A stretch of DNA of 64,000 nucleotides. Source: Nectonema munidae. Its lineage: Eukaryota; Nematomorpha; Nectonematoida; Nectonematidae. Location: the NCBI GenBank assembly GCA_030549495.1, contig JAUIRK010001052.1, forward strand, positions 2,170,001-2,234,000, given 5' to 3'. The stretch's first letter is position 1. Every line of letters starts with the position of its first letter. This document shows, piece after piece, positions 40,513 to 51,300 of the stretch. The translations under genes and the position numbers were made by a program. The notes under the pieces were generated by a model, which saw only the letters and a list, made by a program, of their open reading frames with translations, did not search any database and was not told where the DNA came from.

Positions 40513-40778
40513 TAACAATAATTGCAATCAAATGATTTCTCAGTTAAGAAGAAATTAACAACAAACATTTAAAAAAAATTTCTTGCTCTACTGGATTTTT
40601 CACCTCTCTTGTTCCCGATTAGTATAAAAGTGTAATCTTGAGTTAGACTATTTGAATACTTACCTTGTTCTAACAATAATTGCAATCAAATGATTTCTCA
40701 GTTAAGAAGAAATTATCTTGTTCCCGATTAGTATAAAAGTGTAATCTTGAGTTAGACTATTTGAATACTTACCTTGTT
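40513..40778 (+). repeat. Partial tandem duplication, unit about 160 bp
   Basis: AACAATAATTGCAATCAAAT at 40513 recurs at 40672, and TTCCCGATTAGTATAAAAGT at 40611 recurs near 40722. The second copy lacks an internal ~55-bp stretch. The remaining sequence agrees closely, so the duplication is recent. Confidence 0.85.
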
Positions 40779-41264
40779 TAAACTCCTTATACTTGTTTAT
40801 AGTTTTATTTCAGAATAATTCAAAAGCTTTTAAGATGAAAAATTTACATTGACAAAATTTTATAAATTAATTACAACTTGCTCGCATTTTAAAATGCATT
40901 GGTTGTAATGTGTTGAAGTCTTCTTAATTCCAATATGCCTTAACTATATTTCTTGTATTAAATTCAATTTTTTGGTAGCATCTAATATATTATTATAACT
41001 TAGAAGCAGAAGCGCAAATCCGAGGGGGGGGGGGGGCTAAAATGACCTTCGCCCCCCCTCTCCCCAATAATTTTCTATAAGAGTTGCTGCTTGTTTATAA
41101 AACATGTATGATGATCGCATTATAGGATGTAATGATCATTCGAATACATGATAATGTAAGATAAGAGAATAAAAGAAGGAATGCAGACTTTCGAGTCAAA
41201 CCTCATGCCAAGCTGCTCTGAAATTCCTATCAAAAATATTTTACAAACGATGTGAGAGCTATAT

Positions 41265-41526
41265 AATAATAATAATAATCCATTGTTTCAATGCACACAA
41301 TAAGTAAGCAATTTTTATGTACCTTGTAGTATTTTTGAGTAAACACACGTTGATGATCTACTAGATTTTCTCATATTCTTCTGTCACAGTGATTCTATTT
41401 CTGTCTCCCTCTCTGTTTTTCTCTTCCGTTTTCTCTGCTAAAACTCAATCACTTAAGCTCTCTTCTCTCATTCAAGCTCTCTTCTCTCATTCAATCTATC
41501 TTCTTTCACTCAAGCTCTCTTCTCTC
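41265..41526 (-). repeat. Inverted copy of the hAT-A right half
   Basis: Read in reverse complement, this stretch matches 44340-44590: the words AGAGAGCTTGAATGAGAG, TGAGTGATTGAGTTTTAGC, CACAATAAGTAAGCAAT and CAATGGATT are shared in order. It is a partial, oppositely oriented copy of the internal part of element A. Confidence 0.8.
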
Positions 41527-42078
41527 CAGTGGCGTAGCTAGGCTGGGCATGAGGGCCCGTGCCCCCTCCCCTCATGTATCTCATGGTGCCTACAGGAATT
41601 GATCAAAGGATATTTGATTGATAGAGAAAACAACTTGAAAACAAATGACTGAATGTTGGGGAGTTTTATGAGTGAATGTAGTCTGAAGGAAAGGAGTCTA
41701 CTAACATCCTACGATGTTTATACAAAAAGTGATTCATTCAGGGGCGCACACCCTTGAAATTATTGGAATAGGGGGCGGACTTTCAAGCGTCTTCCAAAAA
41801 AGACAACAAATTTTTCTGAATTTCTACTCCTCTCTTTTCCATTCTTAATTAAACTTAATGTAAACATAAATCATAGTATACGAGAACAAAAAAATCATTG
41901 CGTTTTTTTTTTAATATTTCTGTCCAAAATTAAAATTCTGACAGCTGTCATAAATAGATCATGTACATTTTTAACAACTGAAACATTTTGTTTGTATGTA
42001 TGAGGGTGCATGGGGGCACCATGAGGTACATATGGGAGGGGGCACGGGCCCTAATCCCCCAGCCTAGCTACGTCACTG
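41527..42078. mobile_element. Short hAT-like element C, 552 bp
   Basis: The ends CAGTGGCGTAGCTAGGCTGG and CCAGCCTAGCTACGTCACTG are inverted repeats. Inside the ends, CATGAGGGCCCGTGCCCCC and its inverted partner GGGGGCACGGGCCCT extend the pairing. No coding capacity. The middle (41739-41990) is a fragment of another family, element A. A target duplication is not clear. Confidence 0.8.
41739..41990 (+). mobile_element. Fragment of hAT-A family inside element C
   Basis: It begins CAGGGGCGCACACCCTTGAA, as at 42846, and later shares TTCTGACAGCTGTCATAAAT with 44219-44240. It lacks the right end of the family. Confidence 0.75.
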
Positions 42079-42255
42079 GAAAGAAGAGAGCTGAACCATA
42101 TTCCATTCTTTATAAATACTACTATACTTAAACTATAAAATAGAAAAGAAGCCGCAATAGATGACTTTTAAGATTGATAGCAGGCATGAACAATTTTATC
42201 AGTTTGTTTTCGCTTTCTCCCAATCATATATGAATGTTTTCTTGTTGAGTTAGAA

Positions 42256-42604
42256 CAGGGCTGGCCAACCCATGGCACATTTTATAATTCGTAATGACAC
42301 ATTGATGATTTTATATCTTAACATTGTCAATTTTTGTGTAATCCTACTATGGGTGAAATGAGTATACACAAATAGTGATCATCAATTTTGGATGTAAATG
42401 ACAATTTTTCTTTGTCTATGATAATTTTATATTTAAAAATCAATTGACCCGTTATCGACCTGAGGGGAAAGATAAAAATGGTCCGCTTTTTAATAATTGT
42501 CGGATTATTTTGCTTGTTAACCAGTTGATAAAGAATAGAAAATTTTGGCGCAATCAGAAAACACTATGTTTCGCGCACACCACATAAAAGGTTGGCCTCC
42601 TCTG
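42256..42604. mobile_element. Small hAT-like MITE E, 349 bp
   Basis: The left end is CAGGGCTGGCCAACCCATGG, and the right end GGTTGGCCTCCTCTG is its degraded inverse. Flanks AGTTAGAA (42248-42255) and AGCTAGAA (42605-42612) differ at one base, fitting an old 8-bp target duplication. No coding capacity. Confidence 0.72.
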
Positions 42605-43216
42605 AGCTAGAAGGTAGCGATGCTATGACAATTGCAAACAAGGTAATTTGACTTGATAAAATCTCTGTAGTTATCCGCAGTTATGGTGGGATTGGGAGTT
42701 GAGAATGCAAGTGTAATGTCGGGTAATAGAATAATGGTGGTGTGTTCATTGGACAAAAATTCTTTTATAATAAATTTTGAAAATTAAAAAAAAAAAGTTC
42801 GTCCCTTCCCCGAAAATTTTTAAGGATTTGCGCCTTGATATATACCAGGGGCGCACATCCTTGAAATTATTGGAGGGGATGGGTGTACTTTGAAGCGTCT
42901 TCAAAAAGGACAACTTTTTTTGAATTCCTACTCCTCTCTTGTCTATTTTATTTCATTCTTAATTAAGCTTAATGTAAACTTTAACCCCCGCCCTATTAAG
43001 CTTAATGTCAACAATGAATGATGGTTTATATATAGCTCCTTCTTTCTCACTTCAAATAGATGCGCACCACCTCCAAATTATGTGTAGAAAAGGGGTAAAG
43101 ATATCAATGAACATTTTATTGAATGAAAAAAATCATTCATTAATTTTCAGTTGTTCCATTTCTTCTTCCTAAAAAATGAAAATGTTTTATTCATAAAAAT
43201 AAATAAAAAAAACAAC

Positions 43217-43444
43217 TTACATAACTTTTCTGAGGTAATTTCTATCAAAAATGTAAAACACAACTACAATTAGAAAACATTCTATTAGAATTTTTTCATT
43301 CTTTTTAGTATAAGAATAAGCTTCTTGTGAGAGTGGCAGAAATTTTTCTGCTTCGTTGACATTTGAGGGTGCAGAATTCTCAAAATTTGTTTCAGTTTTT
43401 TTTATGAAAAATGATAAAATATCACTTTGACTTTTGTGCCGCAT
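43217..43444 (-). pseudogene. hAT-A transposase N-terminal remnant
   Basis: A 75-codon frame beginning MRHKSQSDILSFFIKKTE. The K..DI.SFF.KK start is common in hAT transposases of the zinc-finger MYM/TTF-domain type. After residue 50 the sequence is hydrophobic and unlike the family, so only the start is original. The catalytic part is missing. Confidence 0.5.
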
Positions 43445-43639
43445 TGTAAAATTTCAAGATTTACAAAAAGTAAAATAACAACTTTTAACCGTTTGCAATG
43501 ATTTGCCTTTTATAATAACTTTTAAGGAAAAAAAGTCTATCAGAAAAAGTCATAGAACTTTAACAAAAACTAAAAATTTTACAGCATAACTCAAGTTTTT
43601 TGAAAACTAATTTGATGTATCAACTACAGCATACTCAAT

Positions 43640-43795
43640 GAGTGGCATATCAGATTGGTTGAGATGATGGACTTAGCACGAAAGCCTCTGGGTTCGATTC
43701 CTCATCGATACCAATTTGTTCATTGTTTGACATAAGCGGTACATCAGTGCCTTGTCAAAGAAAACACACCCACGATACCTTTACCTTACTTTTTA
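43640..43795 (+). mobile_element. tRNA-derived SINE, copy 2 (diverged subfamily)
   Basis: An A-box-like TGGTTGAGATGATGG, then a B-box-like GGGTTCGATTCCTC, a body with ACATAAGCGGTACATCAGTG and an end CCACGATACCTTTACCTTAC. The layout equals copies 1 and 3 but the head is different enough to be another subfamily. Confidence 0.75.
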
Positions 43796-44791
43796 CTCAA
43801 AATTGGAAAATTTGCTACATAATTAACATAAGAGAGAAAGGAGACAATAAATTAATAAAGCAATTTTCACTATTTTAAAATGAAACTGTTTGTTTTCAGA
43901 ATAATTTCAAAATAATAGGAGGTATAAAAAATGAGATTAGTTTATCGCCACTTTATTTGATATTTTCAAGTTTTTATAAGCAACAAAAGCCAACGTTGAA
44001 GTAGCTAACCATTATAGGGTGATTTGATAATGCTTATATTTTTTACATTTTCTAAGGAATCATAGTATACAAAAAACGGTAGTTTAATCACTTTTCATAA
44101 AATTATTTAAATCTAAGAACAAAAAACCATTTAAACTAACAGAAAGCAAAAGAATCATAGTATACGAGAACAAGAAAATCATTGCGTTTTTTTGACTATT
44201 TCTCTGTCTACAAATAAAATTCTGACAGCTGTCATAAATAGATCAAGTGCATTCTTAACAACTGAAACATTTTGTTTCGATATTATATTTTTATTATAAT
44301 AATCAACAAATTTTCGTAAAAAAATGATTTAAATTATGTAGAGTGTTACTTGAGTGGAAGAAGAGAGCTTGAATGAGAGAAGAGAGCTTGAGTGATTGAG
44401 TTTTAGCAGAGAAAGCGGAAGAGAAAAACAGAGAAGGAGACAGAAAGAGAAATAGAATCAATGTAACAGAAGAAGAAGAAGAGAAAATCTAGTGAATCAC
44501 CAACATGTGTTTGCTCAAAAATACTACAAGGAGACACTTTGATAAACATTGTTTACTTATTGTGTGGATATTGAAACAATGGATTCACCGCGCGACAAAA
44601 TTTTTTTTTTGTTTGATTCAATTCGCCCCCGCTGAAAACACATTGGGGCGGGGCGGTCGCCCCCGCCTCCGAATGTGCGCCCCTGATATATACGTATGTA
44701 GTTAAAGACATCGACAATAGAATATTAACATGTTTATTAAAAACCTAATATAAGACTTAATATATATGTCAGTTATTTATTGTTTTGTGTC

Positions 44792-45028
44792 CAGCGCCCT
44801 CAAATGCCTATGTGGCCTCCATGACAAAATTTTATTCCCCATGCTTCGCTCTTAAATAATGCTAAATTATTGATCATTAAAGAAATTCAAACACCATTTA
44901 GAATAAGTTTTTTTCTCATTTGTAACAATTTAGATGTATTTTATGAATATATTTTTTTATACTTGCCGACGAAAGAAATGTCGCCTCGCCCATATGCCCC
45001 ATCTTTCCCTCCATATGTGAGGGCCCTG
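44792..45028. mobile_element. Possible hAT-like MITE, 237 bp
   Basis: CAGCGCCCTCAAATG at the left and, inverted, CATATGTGAGGGCCCTG at the right. Flanks TTTGTGTC and ATTGTGCT share only TTGTG, so the target duplication is decayed or absent. No coding capacity. Confidence 0.5.
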
Positions 45029-45140
45029 ATTGTGCTTCATTAGGGGTTTTACATAAATCACCAGTTAAGTATTTTCATCGAACCCATAAATTTTATTCAC
45101 ATTAATTATATTTTTATATAAAGTCATTTTTGTTTAATAG

Positions 45141-45394
45141 ATTCTGAAAAATGCAACTTCTAGGAGTGAGTTGAGAAGCCTTTTGATAAACTCCTGGAAG
45201 ATCAAAGAATTATTCAATTTCTCATCCAAACTTCCTTTCATAGTTATCAATTCTGATAAACTTCAAGAATTGGTGTTTAAGCCTCTCGAGGAATTGATTG
45301 ATTTCGAGGAAATCAAAGCCTATAACAATAAATTTGCTAAACCTTCTATATGTGCGAAGTTATTTGTTGCTGGAGGACCTATATTTTCTTGCGA
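45141..45394 (+). CDS. UBR1/2: UBR exon 1 of window (pre-UBR-box and first zinc ligands)
   Basis: The acceptor TGTTTAATAG ends at 45140 and the donor is at 45395 (GTATTG). It encodes ILKNATSRSELRSLL, then FKPLEELIDFEEI, AKPSICAKLFVAGGP and IFSC plus two bases. FKPLEELI corresponds to FEPLEWFL and KPSICAKLF to KPSQLCGRVF of UBR proteins. No in-frame ATG precedes it, so an upstream first exon must exist. Confidence 0.85.
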
Positions 45395-48300
45395 GTATTG
45401 ACAACTTTCTTCTTTATTTTTACATAATGAGGGTTCACATCAGACATCTGTAAATTCGGCTCGGTTAGTTGTGGGTTTGCTCCCTCCCCTCCTCCTTTAT
45501 TCGTAAAATATCGAACATTTTTACAAAATTCTCGTGTGTACCCACTAAATAGTTGATTGCGAATCTATGGTGTCATTTATTTATCGTGAAAATCAATCAA
45601 AACTGTCAATCAATGTCAAATTAACATCAAAATATATTTTAATTCCACATAATTTTTGGCGTACTATTGTTTTAATTTATTTAATAAACCTACTTTTGGT
45701 GATTAATTTTTCAAAGTGCCTTCAGTACCCTTACTTCTCTCATACTCAAATATCTATACTATAATAAATAACAATTCTGCGAAAAAACTTGACAAATTAG
45801 TTTTAAAAAAAAACTGGTTTTTACCCATTCGATTGACTCTTTCACCCATTTTTAAACTGTAGTTGCCAAAAAGTAGTACAGAAATGAAAAACATGGATGA
45901 TATTGTATTAAAAATTCTTTTAAATTAGAAGGATATTTTTAGTGAAAATTTTAATTGTGATTTTCAATCAAAAATAAGTTTTTGTTTTGATTTTTTTGAG
46001 AAAATTGAGTTTTTTTCCAAATTGGATCCTTTCCGAAATGTCAAACTTGATTGAAAATTCCACCGATTCTTGTACCCTATTTGCCAAAACTAAGTCCTGG
46101 CGTAAACTGTGTATCGTAATAAAAAATATGAAAGGGTGTTTATGGGATTATTTTTAGGCATAGATTACTAATTCTATTTCCATGTTGACACTTTTTTTCA
46201 CAGTAATGGTATCAGCATGGTCAATTTAGTTTAAAAATGTTTTCCTTAAAAAGTGAATGAATGTTTTTAAAGAAAATTTTCAGCAGAAAATAACATTTGA
46301 TTGACATTTTTACATCCTAATTACGAAAACTGAGTCCTCGAATGAAATCAGCATGGTGATCTAGTAAAAAAAATATTTTTTATTGAGAATAAAGTGAGTC
46401 GATAAATAAAATCACCATTTTCTATTTATTAAAAAAAAATATTTTATTTAGAATGTTGAAAAATGCTTTCGCAGAAACTTTGTCCAACGTAAACCGCAAA
46501 ATTTATAAACACTTTTAGACATTTTCAAATCCTAATTGCTAAAAATGAGTTGAGAAATTAAATCAGAATGGGCGATTTGGTATAAAAAAATATACTTTTT
46601 AAATTTTAATTAATATTCTTGGAGAAATTTTCAGGCGTAAACCGCATAATTGGTTGACACTTTCAGGCATTTTGACAAACTAATTACGAAAAATTTCTTC
46701 GAAATTTAAATCATCATGGGTATAAAAATATATTTTGTCTAAAATTTAAACAATATTCTTCGACTCAAACGTAAGCAGCAAAATTGATTGACACTTTCAG
46801 ATATTTTCACAACCTAGTTGCAAAATATGACTTCTGAATTTAAATCAGCATGGTTTAATTTAGTATAAAATATGTATTTTTTTAAATTTGAATAATATTC
46901 CACAATTTTCAAGCCAAACCACAAATTTGATTGCCACTCAATTTTTCAAACCCTAATTGCGAAAATTCAGTACGTAAATGAAATCAGCATTATTGCTTTA
47001 GTATAAAAATATATATTCTATTTGAAATTTCAATAATATTCTTGGACACAATTTTCAGGCAACAAATGTACATTTGATGTTGATTGACTGTTTTTCACCT
47101 AAGAGGATCATTTAACTACCGCGAAAATACTATCAAAAGATGCTGCAAGCGATTTTATAAAATATCACAACATTTGAAGGCATATAATTCAGCCAATTTT
47201 GTACGATAGATGTTTTAGTTGAGGGGGGGGGAGGCGCTAAAATGCCCCCAAGCAATATATATATATATACTACGGCGTTTAAACGCGTTGACATAAGGAG
47301 AAGCAATCAAATCACAGTATAACTTATCTAAAGTTTCCTAAAATGTTTGTTTTCTCCGTCTTTTATAATACCTTTTAAAGTTTTAATTTTCATCTAAATT
47401 AATTTTTTTTTGGCTTTGTTGTTAATTCAGCCCTGGATTACCTTTTTAGAGACTGTAGAATTGATCCTACTTCAGCTCTTTGTTCTGAATGTTTCCATGA
47501 AAGTATTCACCAAGAACATAACTACATTGTACGCTTTTTTATTTCAATTTTTCTTTGTTTAATTTAAAGTACTTTAAAATCAGCAAACCGTCCCATTCAT
47601 TTAAAAATGGTCGTGTGGTCATTTGAGTTAAGTTTGGCATTCTATATTTTAAATTCAATATATTTTGGTTATAATAAACTTCCACGAGGAACAAAATTTT
47701 TCGCTATATCTCTGAAGGGTAAAACTAAAAACTGAAAGAAAATTACAATTTTTGTTAAATCCTTTTGCAATAAAAACAACAGTTTTATTATAGATGATCG
47801 CACATTACATTTTTAAATTAATTACACTTTTTTTTGCATTTAAAATATATAAATATTAATTTTAAATTAAGCATTAGAAATTATTAAAAATTTTTTTTAT
47901 AGCAAATTGCTAAACGAAAAGGAGTGGTAAGCTAATATATAATAATAACGTGGGAACCCTTCATTTTCTTTTTCTAACAAAATCTTAAAGAAAATTATAT
48001 ATATTCAGATATTCAGCAAAGATCATCGAAAAAGTAGTTCACTTATTTCTACTAGAATCATGGATTTGTGTTGGCAAATTCTTAATTCTTAAGAAAATAA
48101 TACTCCTAAATTGACTATAAGATTTTTAATATAAAATATCTGTAGTGTATTCAGAACTTTACAATCTGACTTATTGGAATCATTTGAGGCTTTTCCAATC
48201 ATTTCCATGTAATTTGCAAGCAATATCGTTAGCAGTGGCAAGATTTATTGAACCAAATACTTCCGATGCTTAATTGCATTTAAGAATAAACCTCTTAGCA

Positions 48301-51300
48301 CATACTGTAAGGTAAGAAATTTTCTATCGCAAAATTCGCTAACACAAAAATTACTCGAAATTAAATTCCACGAAATTAATTCCTAGTGTTTCAAGTTTTT
48401 TTATCTCGAATTTCGATATTAAGTTCTCAAGAAATAAAAACTAATTTTTTAGACTAAATATCAGGAATTTTAGAAATGTTTATTCTCTCTCTATTAACCC
48501 ATTAAGCCCCAATGTTCCCATTTGGGAACATAAGTAATTTCATCTTCGTCTGCTTTTTTCAATGACTTGGAATATAAATCGTCTCCGTTTTTTTAAATAT
48601 CGTCTGATTTCTATGGTACTTAATGGGTCATTTTAAAGTCATTTTAAAAGTCATTGAAAAAAGCAGACGAAGATGAAATTACTTATCTTCCCAAATGGGA
48701 GCATTGTGACTTAATGGGTTAATTCTCGCGAATTTGTTTTTCGACAATAATTCGCTAATTTTTAGAAATGTAGATATTCAAAAGTTGTCAAGAGCGGTGA
48801 AAAATGATAACGTTATTTGTGAATTTAGTATATTTCACTTATATAAAGTTGTAAGCAAAAAAGCAGCTTTCATTACAATGTTATAGTACAAAGCTTCATG
48901 CATAAAATACCAATCTTTTACTCCTTATAGCATTAGTATAAACTTTAATTTGTCTATTGGATGCGTTGTTAAAGTCGGTGAACAATAAAAAAAATTGCCT
49001 ATACCGATCAAAGAACAAAAAGCTGATTAAAGCGATGCCGATCTAAACAGTACATCAATATGTAAGAGCTAAGACTCTGCTAGGCTCCATTTGTTATTGG
49101 GTGAGTAGTCTTTTCTCTTGTGCTTTCACCTTGACCTCTGGATGTGCGTTCCTGATCTTAATTAAGTTGTGTCAATATTTTTTTTTCTATATATCATATT
49201 TCATTCTCAAAATGATGAGATTAATAGTTTGAATCTATTGCAGAAGCTCTGCCAATTTTAGTAAAGTAAAAGATTTTTATTAAAGCTATTGATTTTTAAA
49301 ACTTGTTTTAAGAAAAATGCTAAATATTTTAAAATAAACATTAGGGGCAATAAAAAAATGAACCTTTGAATTTTTCAATACCCAAGACCGTTCATAAATA
49401 TTTAATCAACTATGTTACCAAGAGTTTGAAATTTAATTTTGATATTTTATTTAAGATCACTCTAACTTTGCGTTTCATTTAATTTACTCATTACCACTTT
49501 ATTGTGGTATTGGAAGTATAAAAGATGTTTTTTCCTGAAACTCTTCTATTGAAACACATACGATATATTACTATAAAATATAATATCATTTCTATGATAT
49601 GATATATTACTAATAAATAGAGTTTTCTAGATTAGAAGCACTATAAGATTGCTTTTTTCATTAGTGTCACTTATCGAGTGGAGGGATTTGTGATTGTGGC
49701 GATGTTGAGGCTTGGAAATGTTTTCCTTCATGCAAAATTCATGAAGAAGTTTCAAGTCAAAATAATCTTTTGGAAAATAAGGTAAATTCCATTTTATTTT
49801 TTTATATATATGTAAAAAGCCAATCAAATGGTCATTTTTTCTCTTCCAATTGAGAAATCTTTGTTTCTTTAATTTAGAGGGGTTGAGGAAATTTTATCCT
49901 TTAACATTAATTCGTTTGAAATATTCCTCGATTTTACGTTGCCTGATATTTTAAGTTCTCTTCTTTTTTAATGCTTCAAATAGACAATGACGTCCTCACT
50001 ATATGTATTTTTAATACGCAATTATACTTTTATTTCTTACAGGGGTCGCGCGTCACCTAAAAAATTTGATAACTCCGATTCCATTGTATGATTAAAGTCG
50101 TAAGTTCGACCATATGTTTGTTTGCAATTGATGAAATTATGAAGGTGATTTAATCACGAAATAGGATATAAACATATTTCTAAATTTTGTCTGTAGCCCT
50201 TAAAAATCTCCTCGCACACCGGATTGGAATTTGTTGGATATAGAGTTTATAGACAACATTATGGCAAACCTGAGAGAATAATGTTGTGATAAATATTTTT
50301 AAACCCATCTTGATTTATAAAGGAGTCAAGAAGTCACTGATAACAAGTTAACTGTAAAACCCCTACTTGTAAAAGGATCTTTGAGATTCTTATTTATAAT
50401 TTAATTCGTTTTTTGACTCATAATTTAATAATAATCTTTATTTTTCTAGATTGTTTTACCACAAGAAATTTTAAAAAGAGCTGAAATGGTTATTTGGTGC
50501 ATTCTCGATATCGTGCTTTGTATGTTTTCTGTGCATAGTCTGGAAGAAATTCCTGATCTCGCGTAAATTTAATGACCTTTTCTGCAATGCCTAATCAATT
50601 TTAACTCACATCATTTTGTAATAGTTCATTATGTAAATGATCCTCTTCTAGTTTTGCAGAGCTATATCAGATATAAGTACCTTTATTGAGTATTATCTAC
50701 TTAGGAGAAAATTTCCAAAGAAAGGCCTGCTAGACGACAATACTTCAAGTAAATGCCACCCCCCCCCCCCCCCCCCCCCTAGACGACATCCTTTCAGGGA
50801 AATGCTCTTATTTATAAAATGTATTTTGTTTCAGAATAAAAAAATGCATACACTTCCATGCACGGCTGGGAAGTCATGAAGTCAGATAAATTTGTAGGAG
50901 CCAAGCTGATCATATTGAGTAAAGCCGGAGCGGAAACTACTAGAAATTTTAATGGCTTCGGTTCCTAACCATTTTCAAATTAATATTTTGCAGCTCTCAA
51001 TATCAAATTGCTCATTAACATAGCAGCAGTGGTAACTAACTAGCAAACATAGCATAGAATTTGAAAAGTTACTTCTTCAGCAACTATTTGACAAAATAAT
51101 TAAAACAAATTTTGACTAATAAAGAAAAAACTATATCATATATAAAGAAACAAATATACTTAAAACTATATCATATATAGTTGGAATAATTAACTAGCAA
51201 ACCCAAACTGATATACTAATTTTTACTCAATCAAAGTGATAACTGATAAGCAATAAAACTAACTAATTAATAGAACCAAAAAGTAAGTCTTATAGGATCT

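Larger units (their letters stand above)
41007..42837. mobile_element. Possible hAT-like element D hosting smaller elements
   Basis: CAGAAGCGCAAATCC at about 41007 faces GGATTTGCGCCTTG ending about 42837, which would be weak hAT-like inverted ends. No matching 8-bp duplication is visible, so the pairing may be accidental. The interval contains elements C and E and a homopolymer G tract near 41024-41037. Confidence 0.35.
42846..44685 (-). mobile_element. hAT-A deletion derivative, 1840 bp
   Basis: The ends CAGGGGCGCACATCC and GAATGTGCGCCCCTG are inverted. The 8-bp duplication ATATATAC is exact (42838-42845 and 44686-44693). It retains only a small N-terminal piece of a transposase gene on the minus strand (43217-43444) and carries a SINE at 43640-43795, so it cannot move by itself. 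Confidence 0.88.
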
